Counted from the first letter of the stretch, positions 28,511-37,814 are shown. The stretch: DNA of 64,000 bases from Pseudomonas putida NBRC 14164 (GCF_000412675.1 NC_021505.1:5822501-5886500), one strand, 5' to 3'. Numbers and translations are program-made. The notes: a model not told the origin generated them from the letters alone.

Positions 28511-28548
28511 CTCCATGCTTTACTCACTCTTCCCCACAAGGACCTGAC

Positions 28549-29367
28549 ATGAGCAAGACACGTATTGCCTTTATCGGCGCCGGCAACATGGCCGCCAGCC
28601 TGATCGGTGGTTTGCGTGCCCAGGGCCTGGACGCCTCGCAGATCCGCGCCAGCGACCCGGGCGCCGAGACCCGCACCCGCATCCAGGCCGAGCACGGCAT
28701 CGAAACGTTCGAGAACAACGCCCAGGCCATCGACGGCGCCGACGTCATCGTCCTGGCGGTCAAGCCGCAGGTCATGAAAGCCGTGTGCCAGGCCCTGCAA
28801 CCCAACCTGCAGGATGGCCAACTGATCGTTTCCATTGCCGCCGGCATCACCTGTGCCAGCCTGCAAAGCTGGGTGGGCGCTCGCCCGGTGGTGCGCTGCA
28901 TGCCCAATACCCCTGCGCTGCTGCGCCAGGGCGTAAGCGGCCTGTACGCAACCGCTGAAGTGTCCGACACGCAGCGCCAGCAGGCCGAACAACTGCTGTC
29001 GGCCGTGGGCACAGCCCTGTGGCTGGATCAGGAACAACAACTGGACGCCGTGACCGCAGTGTCCGGCAGCGGCCCTGCGTACTTCTTCCTGCTGATCGAG
29101 GCCATGACCGCAGCAGGCGAAAAGCTCGGCCTGCCACGCGAAACCGCTTCCCAGCTGACCTTGCAGACCGCCCTTGGCGCTGCCCGCATGGCGGTTGCCA
29201 GCGATGTCGATGCCGCCGAGCTGCGCCGCCGCGTCACCTCGCCCGCCGGCACCACCGAAGCTGCGATCAAGTCGTTCCAGGCCAGCGGCTTCGAAGCCAT
29301 CGTCGAGCAGGCGCTGCAGGCTGCGGCTACGCGCTCCGCCGAACTGGCCGAACAACTGGGCAAATAA
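28549..29367 (+). CDS. proC: Pyrroline-5-carboxylate reductase
   Basis: 272 aa. It reduces P5C to proline with NAD(P)H. The Rossmann start IAFIGAGNMA (residues 5-14) and the signature VSGSGPAYFFLLIEAM (about 166-181) are clear. It has a ribosome site (AAGGAC) and lies 38 nt after yggS. Confidence 0.97.
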   Translation: MSKTRIAFIGAGNMAASLIGGLRAQGLDASQIRASDPGAETRTRIQAEHGIETFENNAQAIDGADVIVLAVKPQVMKAVCQALQPNLQDGQLIVSIAAGITCASLQSWVGARPVVRCMPNTPALLRQGVSGLYATAEVSDTQRQQAEQLLSAVGTALWLDQEQQLDAVTAVSGSGPAYFFLLIEAMTAAGEKLGLPRETASQLTLQTALGAARMAVASDVDAAELRRRVTSPAGTTEAAIKSFQASGFEAIVEQALQAAATRSAELAEQLGK

Positions 29368-29377
29368 GGAGCTTTAG

Positions 29378-29968
29378 ATGAATGCACTGTCCGGCGCCGC
29401 GATATTCGTGGTGCAAACCCTGGTCAGCCTCTACCTGGTGATCGTCCTGCTGCGTTTTGTCCTGCAACTGGTCAAAGCCAACTTCTATAACCCGCTGTGC
29501 CAGTTCGCAGTGCGCGCCACGCAGCCGCTGCTCAAGCCAATCCGCCGGATCATCCCCAGCATCGGTGGGCTGGACACCTCGTCGCTGCTGCTGGCGGTCA
29601 TCATCCAGGCCCTGCTGATGGGCTTCGTGCTGATGGTCACCTACGGCACCTTCGGTGACGTCCTGCACCTGCTGATGTGGGCGATCATCGGTATCACCTC
29701 GCTGTTCCTGAAGATTTTCTGGGTGGCGATGATTGTCATGGTGATCGTCTCCTGGGTTGCCCCCAACAGCCACAACCCGGCCGCCGAGCTGGCCTACCAG
29801 ATCAGCGAGCCGGTACTGGCACCGTTCCGCCGCCTCGTGCCCAACCTGGGCGGCATGGACATCTCGCCGATCTTCGCCTTCCTGGCGATCCAGGTGATCC
29901 AGTCGTTCGTCATGCCCCCGCTGGCCGCCTACGCAGGCATGCCACAAGAACTGTGGCGCATGATCTGA
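29378..29968 (+). CDS. yggT: YggT-family membrane protein
   Basis: 196 aa with two YGGT repeats, each beginning with a transmembrane helix and then the NP-RRIIP/NLGGMD-like motif (about 40-65 and 150-170). Four to five helices are expected. It lies 10 nt after proC. Family members are linked with osmotic or membrane homeostasis, but the mechanism is not known. Confidence 0.9.
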   Translation: MNALSGAAIFVVQTLVSLYLVIVLLRFVLQLVKANFYNPLCQFAVRATQPLLKPIRRIIPSIGGLDTSSLLLAVIIQALLMGFVLMVTYGTFGDVLHLLMWAIIGITSLFLKIFWVAMIVMVIVSWVAPNSHNPAAELAYQISEPVLAPFRRLVPNLGGMDISPIFAFLAIQVIQSFVMPPLAAYAGMPQELWRMI

Positions 29969-29981
29969 CCCTGGTTGCTTC

Positions 29982-30006
29982 CAGCGGCAAGCCTTTGCTT
30001 GCCGCT
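29982..30006 (+). terminator. Hairpin after yggT
   Basis: Perfect AGCGGCAAG/CTTGCCGCT stem with a 6-nt loop, 14 nt after the yggT stop. There is no U-run, so termination is only probable. Confidence 0.5.
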
Positions 30007-30056
30007 GGGGGTAGCGCTCTTTAGACTTACGCCTCCGTCAAGCGTGAGCAGGGTCG

Positions 30057-31196
30057 ATGTCCACTGTCTTTCCCGAAGATTCCGTCGGTCTGGTAGTACC
30101 GCAAACCGCCCGGTTCGATGAACCGCTGGCACTGGCTTGTGGCCGCTCCCTGGCCAGTTACGAGCTGGTCTACGAGACCTATGGCACCCTGAACGCCAGC
30201 GCGAGCAACGCCGTGCTGATCTGCCATGCCCTCTCCGGCCACCACCATGCCGCCGGCTACCATGCCGCCACCGACCGCAAACCGGGATGGTGGGACAGCT
30301 GCATCGGCCCTGGCAAACCGATCGACACCAACCGCTTCTTCGTGGTCAGCCTGAACAACCTCGGCGGCTGCAACGGTAGCACCGGCCCCAGCAGCGTCAA
30401 CCCGGCCACGGGCAAGCCTTACGGCGCCGACTTTCCGGTACTGACCGTAGAGGACTGGGTGCACAGCCAGGTGCGCCTGGGCGAGCGCCTGGGCATCCAG
30501 CAATGGGCCGCTGTCGTCGGCGGTAGCCTGGGCGGCATGCAGGCACTGCAATGGACCATCAGCTACCCGGAGCGTGTGCGCCATTGCGTCGACATCGCCT
30601 CGGCACCCAAGCTGTCGGCACAGAACATTGCCTTCAACGAAGTCGCTCGCCAGGCCATCCTCACCGACCCCGAATTCCATGGGGGTTCGTTCCAGGACCA
30701 GGGCGTCATCCCCAAGCGCGGCCTGATGCTGGCGCGCATGGTCGGCCATATCACCTACCTGTCCGACGACTCGATGGGTGAGAAATTTGGCCGTGAGCTG
30801 AAAAGCGACAAGCTCAACTACGACTTCCACAGCGTCGAGTTCCAGGTCGAAAGCTACCTGCGCTACCAGGGCGAGGAGTTTTCTGGCCGTTTCGACGCCA
30901 ACACCTACTTGCTGATGACCAAGGCGCTGGACTACTTCGACCCGGCCGCAGCCCAAGGCGGCGACCTGGCCGCCACCCTGGCCCACGTGAAGGCGCAATA
31001 CTGCATCATGTCGTTCACCACCGACTGGCGCTTCTCGCCGGCCCGTTCGCGCGAGATCGTCGACGCGCTGATGGCTGCGCGCAAGAACGTCTGCTACCTG
31101 GAGATCGAATCGCCTTACGGGCACGATGCCTTCCTGATCCCCACACCTCGCTACATGCAGGGTTTCTCGAACTACATGAACCGCATTGCCATCTGA
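30057..31196 (+). CDS. metX: Homoserine O-acyltransferase MetX
   Basis: 379 aa alpha/beta-hydrolase enzyme. The nucleophile Ser lies in GGSLGGMQALQW (about 158-169). The acidic residue is in FTTDWRFSP and the His in YGHDAFL near the C-terminus. It activates homoserine for methionine synthesis. Pseudomonas MetX enzymes are now regarded as succinyl-CoA dependent despite the acetyltransferase fold; the sequence alone does not settle it here. It pairs with metW. Confidence 0.95.
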   Translation: MSTVFPEDSVGLVVPQTARFDEPLALACGRSLASYELVYETYGTLNASASNAVLICHALSGHHHAAGYHAATDRKPGWWDSCIGPGKPIDTNRFFVVSLNNLGGCNGSTGPSSVNPATGKPYGADFPVLTVEDWVHSQVRLGERLGIQQWAAVVGGSLGGMQALQWTISYPERVRHCVDIASAPKLSAQNIAFNEVARQAILTDPEFHGGSFQDQGVIPKRGLMLARMVGHITYLSDDSMGEKFGRELKSDKLNYDFHSVEFQVESYLRYQGEEFSGRFDANTYLLMTKALDYFDPAAAQGGDLAATLAHVKAQYCIMSFTTDWRFSPARSREIVDALMAARKNVCYLEIESPYGHDAFLIPTPRYMQGFSNYMNRIAI

Positions 31197-31203
31197 GGAC
31201 AGC

Positions 31204-31824
31204 ATGAGAGCCGATCTGGAAATCATCCACGACTGGATCCCCGCCGGCAGCCGGGTACTCGACCTGGGCTGCGGCAGCGGCGAACTGCTGGCCTCGCTGC
31301 GTGACCGCAAGCAGGTCACCGGCTATGGCCTGGAGATCGACGCCGACAACATCGCCGCCTGCGTGGCCAAGGGCGTCAACGTCATCGAGCAGGACCTGGA
31401 CAAGGGCCTGGGCAATTTCGCCAGCAACAGTTTCGACGTAGTGATCATGACCCAGGCCCTGCAGGCCGTGGAGTACCCCGACCGCATCCTCGACGAGATG
31501 CTGCGCGTGGGCCGCCAGTGCATCATCACCTTCCCCAACTTCGGCCACTGGCGCTGCCGCTGGTACCTGGCGACCAAAGGCCGCATGCCGGTATCGGACT
31601 TCATGCCGTATACCTGGTACAACACGCCGAACATCCACTTCTGCACCTTCGCCGACTTCGAGGAGCTGGTGCACGAACGCAGGGCCAAGGTGCTTGACCG
31701 CCTGGCCGTCGACCACTTGCACCGCAACGGGTGGGGTGGCCGGCTTTGGCCTAATCTTCTAGGTGAGATCGGCATCTACCGCGTCAGCAGCCCGGGCCTG
31801 CCAGAGCACCAGCTCGCTGTCTGA
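31204..31824 (+). CDS. metW: Methionine biosynthesis protein MetW
   Basis: 206 aa from ATG 31204, 7 nt after metX. It is a class I SAM-dependent methyltransferase fold: VLDLGCGSGELLASL (about 18-32) binds SAM. MetW is always next to MetX in proteobacteria and is needed for methionine synthesis, apparently by supporting MetX. Confidence 0.94.
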   Translation: MRADLEIIHDWIPAGSRVLDLGCGSGELLASLRDRKQVTGYGLEIDADNIAACVAKGVNVIEQDLDKGLGNFASNSFDVVIMTQALQAVEYPDRILDEMLRVGRQCIITFPNFGHWRCRWYLATKGRMPVSDFMPYTWYNTPNIHFCTFADFEELVHERRAKVLDRLAVDHLHRNGWGGRLWPNLLGEIGIYRVSSPGLPEHQLAV

Positions 31825-31846
31825 CGCCCACCGGAGGAATTGCCCC

Positions 31847-32281
31847 ATGCGTCGCCTAGCCCTGTTCCTGATCAGCCTGTGCCTGGCATTGCCAGTACTG
31901 GCTGCCGATGCCGCCCGGCCCGAGCGCAAGGAAGTGTTTGGCGACGTGACGGTGCATTACAGCGCATTCACTTCGAGCATGCTCACACCCGAGGTGGCTG
32001 CAGCCACCGGGCTTGTGCGCAGCAAGAACCAGGGCGTGCTCAACATTGCCGTGCTCAAGGCCGGCAAGCCCACCCCAGCACTGGTCAGCGGCAAGGTCAA
32101 AGACCTGACCGGGCGCATCAGCCCGCTGTCGTTCAAGCAGGTTACCGAACCGGGCGCGGTTTACTACATCGCCCAGTTCAAGATCGAACAAGCAGAAACC
32201 GTCACCTTCGACCTGACCATCGAAACCGGCGGCATCAGCAACTCCCTCAGCTTCAACCAGGAAGTGTTCCCAGGCGAATGA
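31847..32281 (+). CDS. DUF4426 secreted protein
   Basis: 144 aa from ATG 31847, with a strong GGAGG. It has a signal peptide (about 1-19, ending VLAAD) and an all-beta mature domain (FGDVTVHYSAFTSSMLTPEVA...). It lies between metW and rdgB in the same operon; its end overlaps the rdgB start. DUF4426 has no known function. Confidence 0.87.
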   Translation: MRRLALFLISLCLALPVLAADAARPERKEVFGDVTVHYSAFTSSMLTPEVAAATGLVRSKNQGVLNIAVLKAGKPTPALVSGKVKDLTGRISPLSFKQVTEPGAVYYIAQFKIEQAETVTFDLTIETGGISNSLSFNQEVFPGE

Positions 32282-32874
32282 TGAATTTCCAGCAACTCGT
32301 ATTGGCCAGCCATAACGCCGGCAAACTCAAGGAACTCCAGGCCATGCTCGGCCAGTCCGTGCAGCTGCGCTCGATTGGCGAGTTCAGCCAGGTCGAGCCG
32401 GAAGAAACCGGCCTGTCGTTCGTCGAGAACGCCATCCTCAAGGCACGCAACGCCGCGCGTATTTCCGGCCTGCCGGCCCTGGCCGACGATTCTGGCCTGG
32501 CCGTGGACTTCCTCGGTGGTGCGCCGGGTATCTACTCGGCACGCTATGCCGACGGCAAGGGTGATGCAGCGAACAACGCCAAGCTGCTCGAAGCCCTGAA
32601 AGACGTGCCCGAAGCGGAGCGCGGCGCGCAGTTCGTCTGCGTCCTGGCGCTGGTGCGCCATGCCGACGACCCGTTGCCGATCCTGTGCGAAGGCCTGTGG
32701 CACGGCAGCATCCTGTTCGAGGCCAGCGGCGAGCACGGTTTCGGCTACGACCCGCTGTTCTGGGTACCGGAGCGCAACTGCTCCAGCGCCGACCTGGCCC
32801 CGGCAGATAAAAACCAGCTCAGCCACCGCGCCCGTGCCATGGCCCTGCTGCGCCAACGTCTGGGCCTGGCATGA
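32281..32874 (+). CDS. rdgB: RdgB/HAM1 non-canonical purine NTP pyrophosphatase
   Basis: 197 aa from the second of two adjacent ATGs, which has better spacing from AGG. It removes dITP, XTP and similar from the nucleotide pool. LASHNAGKLKEL (about 8-19), FVENAILKAR and ADDSGLAVD are family motifs. Its start overlaps the upstream stop, and its stop overlaps hemW. Confidence 0.96.
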   Translation: MNFQQLVLASHNAGKLKELQAMLGQSVQLRSIGEFSQVEPEETGLSFVENAILKARNAARISGLPALADDSGLAVDFLGGAPGIYSARYADGKGDAANNAKLLEALKDVPEAERGAQFVCVLALVRHADDPLPILCEGLWHGSILFEASGEHGFGYDPLFWVPERNCSSADLAPADKNQLSHRARAMALLRQRLGLA

Positions 32875-34046
32875 TCGAAATGCTGTCCTCTCCCGGCGCG
32901 GCGGCCTTTACCAGCCTGCCGCCGCTGGCGCTGTACATCCACATCCCGTGGTGCGTACGCAAATGCCCTTACTGCGACTTCAACTCCCACGCTGCCGGGC
33001 CTGAACTGCCGGAAGACGCCTACGTCTCGGCCCTGCTGGACGACCTTGACCAGGAGCTGGCTGCCGTACAGGGCCGCCCGATCAGCTCGATCTTCTTTGG
33101 TGGCGGTACACCCAGCCTGTTCAGTGCCAACGCCCTGGGGCGGCTGCTGCGCGGCGTGGAACAACGCATCCCGTTCGCGCCAGACATCGAAATCACCCTG
33201 GAGGCCAACCCGGGTACCTTCGAGCAGGACAAGTTCAAGGCCTACCGGCAAACCGGCATCAACCGCCTGTCCATCGGCGTACAGAGCTTCCAGCCAGCCA
33301 AGCTGGAGGCGCTGGGACGCATCCACAATGGCGACGAAGCGGTCCGTGCTGCCGGTATGGCGCGTGCTGCCGGCTTCGACAACTTCAACATGGACCTGAT
33401 GCACGGCCTGCCCGACCAGTCGCTGGATGACGCGCTGGGTGACTTGCGCCAGGCCATCGACCTGGGGCCGACGCACCTGTCGTGGTACCAGCTGACCGTG
33501 GAACCGAACACGGTGTTCTGGAACCAGCCGCCAGAGCTGCCCGAGGACGACATCCTCTGGGACATCCAGGAGGCGGGCCAGGCATTGATGGCCGAGCACG
33601 GGTTCCGCCAGTACGAGGTTTCGGCCTATGCCCAGGCGGACCGCGCGGCGCGGCACAACCTCAACTACTGGCGCTTTGGCGACTTCATCGGCATTGGTGC
33701 CGGTGCACACGGCAAGCTGACCTTCGCCGACGGCCGCATCCTGCGCACCTGGAAAACCCGCCTGCCCAAGGACTACCTGAACCTGGCCAAGCCGTTCAAG
33801 GCCGGCGAAAAGCTGCTGCCGGTCGACGAACTGCCGTTCGAGTTCCTGATGAACGCCCTGCGCCTGACCGATGGCGTGGAAGCCGAACTGTTCACTCAGC
33901 GTACTGGTTTGCCGCTTGCACAACTGCGCGAGGCACGCCGCGCCGCCGAACAAAAAGGCCTTTTACAGGTCGAACCGGATCGACTGGTAGCCACGCCAAG
34001 GGGCCAGTTGTTCCTCAACGACCTGCTGCAGTATTTCTTGACCTAA
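32871..34046 (+). CDS. hemW: Radical SAM haem chaperone HemW
   Basis: 391 aa, overlapping rdgB by 4 nt. The radical-SAM CxxxCxxC motif is CVRKCPYC (about 27-34). FGGGTPS and the C-terminal HemN-like domain (FEFLMNALRLTDGV) follow. It resembles HemN, but HemW proteins insert haem into targets and are not coproporphyrinogen oxidases; it lacks HemN's N-terminal extension. Confidence 0.95.
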   Translation: MIEMLSSPGAAAFTSLPPLALYIHIPWCVRKCPYCDFNSHAAGPELPEDAYVSALLDDLDQELAAVQGRPISSIFFGGGTPSLFSANALGRLLRGVEQRIPFAPDIEITLEANPGTFEQDKFKAYRQTGINRLSIGVQSFQPAKLEALGRIHNGDEAVRAAGMARAAGFDNFNMDLMHGLPDQSLDDALGDLRQAIDLGPTHLSWYQLTVEPNTVFWNQPPELPEDDILWDIQEAGQALMAEHGFRQYEVSAYAQADRAARHNLNYWRFGDFIGIGAGAHGKLTFADGRILRTWKTRLPKDYLNLAKPFKAGEKLLPVDELPFEFLMNALRLTDGVEAELFTQRTGLPLAQLREARRAAEQKGLLQVEPDRLVATPRGQLFLNDLLQYFLT

Positions 34047-34055
34047 GGATGACCC

Positions 34056-34382
34056 ATGGATCTGGTACTTGATCTACTCGCGACGGTTTCCCGCTGGAGC
34101 CGCGGCAACCTGTCGGAGATTTCCCTGGCCTTGGTAGGCTGCCTGCTGGTGCTGTTCGGCAGCGATGTGAAAGCCTGGGCCGAACAACGCCTCGGTGGCC
34201 TGGCGGGTGCACTGCGGGTGCCGTTCATGGCGCTGATGGTGATGGTGGGCAGCGGTGCGGCGCTGATCTATGCCACGCCGTGGGTGGTGAAGGGGCTGGG
34301 CCAGTTCAACAACTACGCGCTCGCGCCGGTGTTGCTGGTGGTGCTGGTGTTGATTGGTGTGGTGGCTGATCGCAGGGGTTGA
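34056..34382 (+). CDS. DUF3392 membrane protein
   Basis: 108 aa with about three hydrophobic segments (about 23-40, 54-76, 82-102). It lies 9 nt after hemW and ends that operon. Matches the DUF3392 family of pseudomonads; function unknown. Confidence 0.8.
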   Translation: MDLVLDLLATVSRWSRGNLSEISLALVGCLLVLFGSDVKAWAEQRLGGLAGALRVPFMALMVMVGSGAALIYATPWVVKGLGQFNNYALAPVLLVVLVLIGVVADRRG

Positions 34383-34448
34383 TTCCACCTACAAAGGCCC
34401 TTGCAAGAGCAACTGCCTTACTCACAATCTCAAAGGTTGCGTAATTTC

Positions 34449-34534
34449 TGTGGGAGCGGGCATGCCCGCGAACACCGGCAAAGCCGGTGCCATCTACCGC
34501 GTCGCCTGCTTCGCGGGCATGCCCGCTCCCACAG
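34449..34534. repeat. Composite REP inverted pair
   Basis: GTGGGAGCGGGCATGCCCGC and its inverse are separated by about 45 nt that itself contains an ACCGGC/GCCGGT stem. Nearly the same composite unit is repeated at 53392-53480. Confidence 0.9.
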
Positions 34535-34662
34535 ATATGCCTTGGCCTCCGTGTTGGCGGGCCAATCTTCCAGCATCTAACCGGCACTTCGATGCCTTCG
34601 AAAACTGTGGGGACGTTTTCGGTGAAGTCCCAGAGCGAAGGATACTCAGTCCTGTCGCTCAC

Positions 34663-34694
34663 AAAAAAACCGCCTTTCTCAAGGCGGTTTTTTT
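34663..34694 (-). terminator. trmB terminator
   Basis: AAAAAAACCGCCTT/AAGGCGGTTTTTTT stem-loop, with a T-run on the minus strand, about 50 nt after the trmB stop. Confidence 0.88.
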
Positions 34695-34743
34695 CGCCCG
34701 CATTTCTGCAAGCACCAGCACATCGAAAGGCCAGATCAGCCGA

Positions 34744-35466
34744 TCAATCCGCCTTCTCGAACTTCAAGTCCCATACCCCATGCCCCAGCCGCTCGCCGCG
34801 GCGTTCGAACTTGGTGATCGGGCGCTCTTCCGGGCGTGGCACGTAGGTGCCGTCGGCTGCACGGTTGCGATAGCCTGGGGCGGCGCTCATCACTTCCAGC
34901 ATGTACTCGGCATACGGCTCCCAGTCGGTGGCCATGTGGAACACGCCACCGGGCTTGAGCTTGCGACGTACCAGCTCGGCAAACTCCAGCTGGACGATGC
35001 GGCGCTTGTGGTGGCGCGCCTTGTGCCAAGGGTCTGGGAAGAACAGCATCAGGCGGTCGAGGCTGTTGTCCGCCACACAGCGGTTCAGCACTTCGATGGC
35101 ATCGCAGTCGTACACCCGCAGGTTCTTCAGGCCCTGAGTCAGTACGCCGTTGAGCAGCGCGCCGACACCCGGGCGGTGCACTTCCACACCGATGAAGTCC
35201 TGGTCAGGCGCGGCAGCCGCCATTTCCAGCAGGGAATGGCCCATGCCGAAGCCGATCTCCAGAGTGCGCGGCGCCGAACGGCCGAACACCTGGTCGTAGT
35301 CCACCGGGCTGTCGGCCAGCGGCAGGATGTACAGCGGGCCGCCCTGGTCAAGGCCGCGTTGCTGGCCTTCGGTCATGCGCCCGGCGCGCATCACGAAGCT
35401 CTTGATGCGGCGGTGTGGGCGGGCTTCGCCGTCGGGGGTGATCGGCGTATCGTGCGATTCAGTCAT
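34744..35466 (-). CDS. trmB: tRNA (guanine-N7)-methyltransferase
   Basis: 240 aa. It methylates G46 in tRNA with SAM. The SAM loop LEIGFGMGHSL, the FFPDPWHKARHHKRR motif and FHMATDWEPYAEYM are diagnostic. It is the third gene of thiS-thiG-trmB, 9 nt after thiG. Confidence 0.96.
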   Translation of the reverse strand: MTESHDTPITPDGEARPHRRIKSFVMRAGRMTEGQQRGLDQGGPLYILPLADSPVDYDQVFGRSAPRTLEIGFGMGHSLLEMAAAAPDQDFIGVEVHRPGVGALLNGVLTQGLKNLRVYDCDAIEVLNRCVADNSLDRLMLFFPDPWHKARHHKRRIVQLEFAELVRRKLKPGGVFHMATDWEPYAEYMLEVMSAAPGYRNRAADGTYVPRPEERPITKFERRGERLGHGVWDLKFEKAD

Positions 35467-35475
35467 CAGGAGCTC

Positions 35476-36288
35476 TTACTTGATCAGACCATCCAGCGGC
35501 GAAGAGGCGCTGGCATAGAGTTTCTTCGGCATACGCCCGGCCAGGTAGGCCATGCGACCGGCGACAATAGCGTGCTTCATGGCTTCGGCCATCAGCACCG
35601 GCTGCTGGGCGTGGGCGATGGCCGAGTTCATCAGCACTGCCTCGCAGCCCATTTCCATGGCGATGGTGGCGTCGGAAGCGGTACCCACACCGGCATCGAC
35701 CAGCACCGGCACCTTGGATTCTTCCAGGATGATCTGCAGGTTGTAGGGGTTGCAGATGCCCAGGCCGGTGCCAATCAGGCCAGCCAGCGGCATGACCGCG
35801 ATGCAGCCGACTTCGGCCAGCTGACGGGCGATGATCGGGTCGTCGCTGGTGTAGACCATCACGTCGAAACCTTCCTTGACCAGCACTTCGGCGGCCTTGA
35901 GGGTTTCGATCACGTTGGGGAACAGGGTTTTCTGGTCGGCCAGCACTTCCAGTTTCACCAGCGTGCGGGATTCGTGCGACTTGCGCCCGTCCAGCAGTTC
36001 ACGAGCCAGACGGCAGGTGCGCACCGCTTCCACCGCGTCAAAGCAGCCTGCGGTGTTCGGCAGAATGGTGTACTTGTCGGGCGACAGTACGTCGAGCAGG
36101 TTCGGCTCGCCCGCATTCTGGCCAAGGTTGGTGCGGCGTACGGCGACGGTGACGATTTCGGCACCCGAGGCCTCGGTGGCCAGGCGGGTTTCTTCCATGT
36201 CACGGTACTTGCCGGTGCCGACCAGCAGGCGCGACTGGAAAGTACGCCCGCCCAGGGTGAAGGGCTTGTCGCTACGAACGTTGCTCAT
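35476..36288 (-). CDS. thiG: Thiazole synthase
   Basis: 270 aa TIM barrel. It forms the thiazole phosphate of thiamine from deoxyxylulose phosphate, dehydroglycine and ThiS thiocarboxylate. SRLLVGTGKY, the Schiff-base lysine in VKLEVL, and PVLVDAGVGTASDA are family motifs. It lies 54 nt after thiS. Confidence 0.96.
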   Translation of the reverse strand: MSNVRSDKPFTLGGRTFQSRLLVGTGKYRDMEETRLATEASGAEIVTVAVRRTNLGQNAGEPNLLDVLSPDKYTILPNTAGCFDAVEAVRTCRLARELLDGRKSHESRTLVKLEVLADQKTLFPNVIETLKAAEVLVKEGFDVMVYTSDDPIIARQLAEVGCIAVMPLAGLIGTGLGICNPYNLQIILEESKVPVLVDAGVGTASDATIAMEMGCEAVLMNSAIAHAQQPVLMAEAMKHAIVAGRMAYLAGRMPKKLYASASSPLDGLIK

Positions 36289-36342
36289 CGTTGTTCCTCG
36301 GGAATAGGTTGCTGGGCTTGCTTGTAAACCGCCGGGCTGCTG

Positions 36343-36543
36343 TCAGCCACCACCGATGGCGTGGACCACTTCGACCTGGTCGCCGTCGTTCAGCAGCGTG
36401 CTGTCGTGCTGGCTACGCGGCACGATATCCAGGTTCAGCTCTACTGCCACACGGCGCCCGGTCAGTTCCAGGCGCGTCAGCAGGGCTGCAACGCTTTCGC
36501 CAGCAGGCAGTTCGTAAGGTTCACCGTTCAGTTGAATGCGCAT
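36343..36543 (-). CDS. thiS: Sulfur carrier protein ThiS
   Basis: 66 aa ubiquitin-fold protein (MRIQLNGEPYELP...). It ends in the required diglycine (VVHAIGGG, with one extra glycine). The terminal Gly is adenylated and thiocarboxylated to carry sulfur to ThiG. I used the ATG at 36543; an in-frame ATG five codons upstream lacks a ribosome site. Confidence 0.94.
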   Translation of the reverse strand: MRIQLNGEPYELPAGESVAALLTRLELTGRRVAVELNLDIVPRSQHDSTLLNDGDQVEVVHAIGGG

Positions 36544-36645
36544 GCGCACGGCCACCATTGTTCTTTGGGGCCCGCATTCTAGCGCCGAACTCACCTGCAA
36601 CCCAAGGCCGGTGCACGCCATTAGTCGCGATTGTGGACCACTCGG

Positions 36646-37017
36646 TCAGCCCAGCCGCCAGGCTGCCAGGCCCAGGCACAGCCAGCCGGCCAGGAAGCAC
36701 AGGCCGCCGATCGGCGTGATGATGCCCAGCTTGCCGAGGCCGCTGAGGGTCAGCAGGTACAGGCTGCCGGAGAACAGCACGATGCCTAAGGCAAACAGGC
36801 CGCCAGCCCAGCCGACCAGGCGCCCGGGCAGGTGCACCGAGAGCACGGCGACTCCGAAGATCGCCAAGGCATGCACCAGCTGGTAGGTCACGCCCGTGTG
36901 GAAGATCGCCAGGTAGTCTGCCGTCAGCCGGCTTTTCAGGCCGTGGGCAGCGAAGGCACCCAGGGCGACCCCGGTAAAGCCGAAAAAGGCGGCAAGCATC
37001 AGGAAGCTGCGAAGCAT
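36646..37017 (-). CDS. DUF423 membrane protein
   Basis: 123 aa with four predicted helices and the DUF423 N-terminal motif ALGAFAAHGLK (about 18-28). The AGGAG ribosome site is 7 nt upstream of the ATG. YgdD-like small inner-membrane protein with no known function. It transcribes divergently from mtgA with only 64 nt between starts. Confidence 0.9.
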   Translation of the reverse strand: MLRSFLMLAAFFGFTGVALGAFAAHGLKSRLTADYLAIFHTGVTYQLVHALAIFGVAVLSVHLPGRLVGWAGGLFALGIVLFSGSLYLLTLSGLGKLGIITPIGGLCFLAGWLCLGLAAWRLG

Positions 37018-37042
37018 GGGACGACTCCTTGTATCGGGTCTG

Positions 37043-37048
37043 TATAAT
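37043..37048 (+). promoter_or_regulatory. Candidate -10 box for mtgA
   Basis: TATAAT lies 34 nt upstream of the mtgA ATG in the short divergent gap with the DUF423 gene. No consensus -35 at the right distance. Confidence 0.4.
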
Positions 37049-37081
37049 GGCCCCTTCCACCCGTACGGCCAAGCCATCGCC

Positions 37082-37795
37082 ATGCTGCCAACCCTTCTCC
37101 GCCGCCTTTCCCGTGCCCTGCTATGGTTCGCTGCCGGCAGCATTGTGCTGGTATTGGTGTTCCGCTGGGTGCCACCGCCCGGCACGGCCCTGATGGTCGA
37201 GCGCAAGGTGCAGTCTTGGGTGAATGGAGAATCCATCGACCTGCAGCGCGACTGGGAGCCGTGGGAGAACATCTCCGATGAGCTGAAGGTTGCCGTCATC
37301 GCCGGCGAGGACCAGAAGTTCGCCAGCCACTGGGGGTTCGACATCCCGGCTATCCAGGCGGCCCTGGCCTACAACGAGCGCGGCGGCAATGTTCGCGGTG
37401 CCAGCACCCTGACCCAACAAGTGGCCAAGAACCTGTTCCTGTGGTCCGGGCGCAGCTGGTTCCGTAAAGGGCTTGAGGCCTGGTTCACGGCCCTGATCGA
37501 GCTGTTCTGGTCCAAGGAGCGGATTCTTGAGGTTTACCTGAACAGTGCCGAATGGGGCAAAGGCGTATTTGGCGCCCAGGCAGCGGCGCGTTATCACTTT
37601 GGTGTCGATGCCAGTCGTCTTAGTCGCCAGCAGGCGGCGCAGCTGGCGGCGGTGCTGCCTAGTCCGATCAAGTGGAGTGCCAGCCGGCCGAGCGCCTATG
37701 TGGCCAGCCGGGCGGGGTGGATTCGCCGGCAGATGAGCCAGTTGGGCGGGCCCAGCTACCTGATGCAGCTCGATACTTCGCGCAACAAGCTTTGA
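37082..37795 (+). CDS. mtgA: Monofunctional peptidoglycan glycosyltransferase
   Basis: 237 aa from ATG 37082. One N-terminal helix (about 12-30) precedes a GT51 domain with catalytic EDQKFASHWGFD (about 79-90) and GASTLTQQVAKNLFLW. It polymerises lipid II glycan chains in the periplasm and has no transpeptidase domain. Confidence 0.96.
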   Translation: MLPTLLRRLSRALLWFAAGSIVLVLVFRWVPPPGTALMVERKVQSWVNGESIDLQRDWEPWENISDELKVAVIAGEDQKFASHWGFDIPAIQAALAYNERGGNVRGASTLTQQVAKNLFLWSGRSWFRKGLEAWFTALIELFWSKERILEVYLNSAEWGKGVFGAQAAARYHFGVDASRLSRQQAAQLAAVLPSPIKWSASRPSAYVASRAGWIRRQMSQLGGPSYLMQLDTSRNKL

Positions 37796-37814
37796 GTTTT
37801 GCGGTGATGCGCAA

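Larger units (their letters stand above)
34383..34743. other. Intergenic region between DUF3392 gene and trmB
   Basis: 361 nt between convergent genes. It contains a composite REP pair (34449-34534), the trmB terminator (34663-34694), and a minus-strand open stretch (34543-34662) that may be a gene remnant (see findings). I see no convincing complete gene. Confidence 0.7.
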
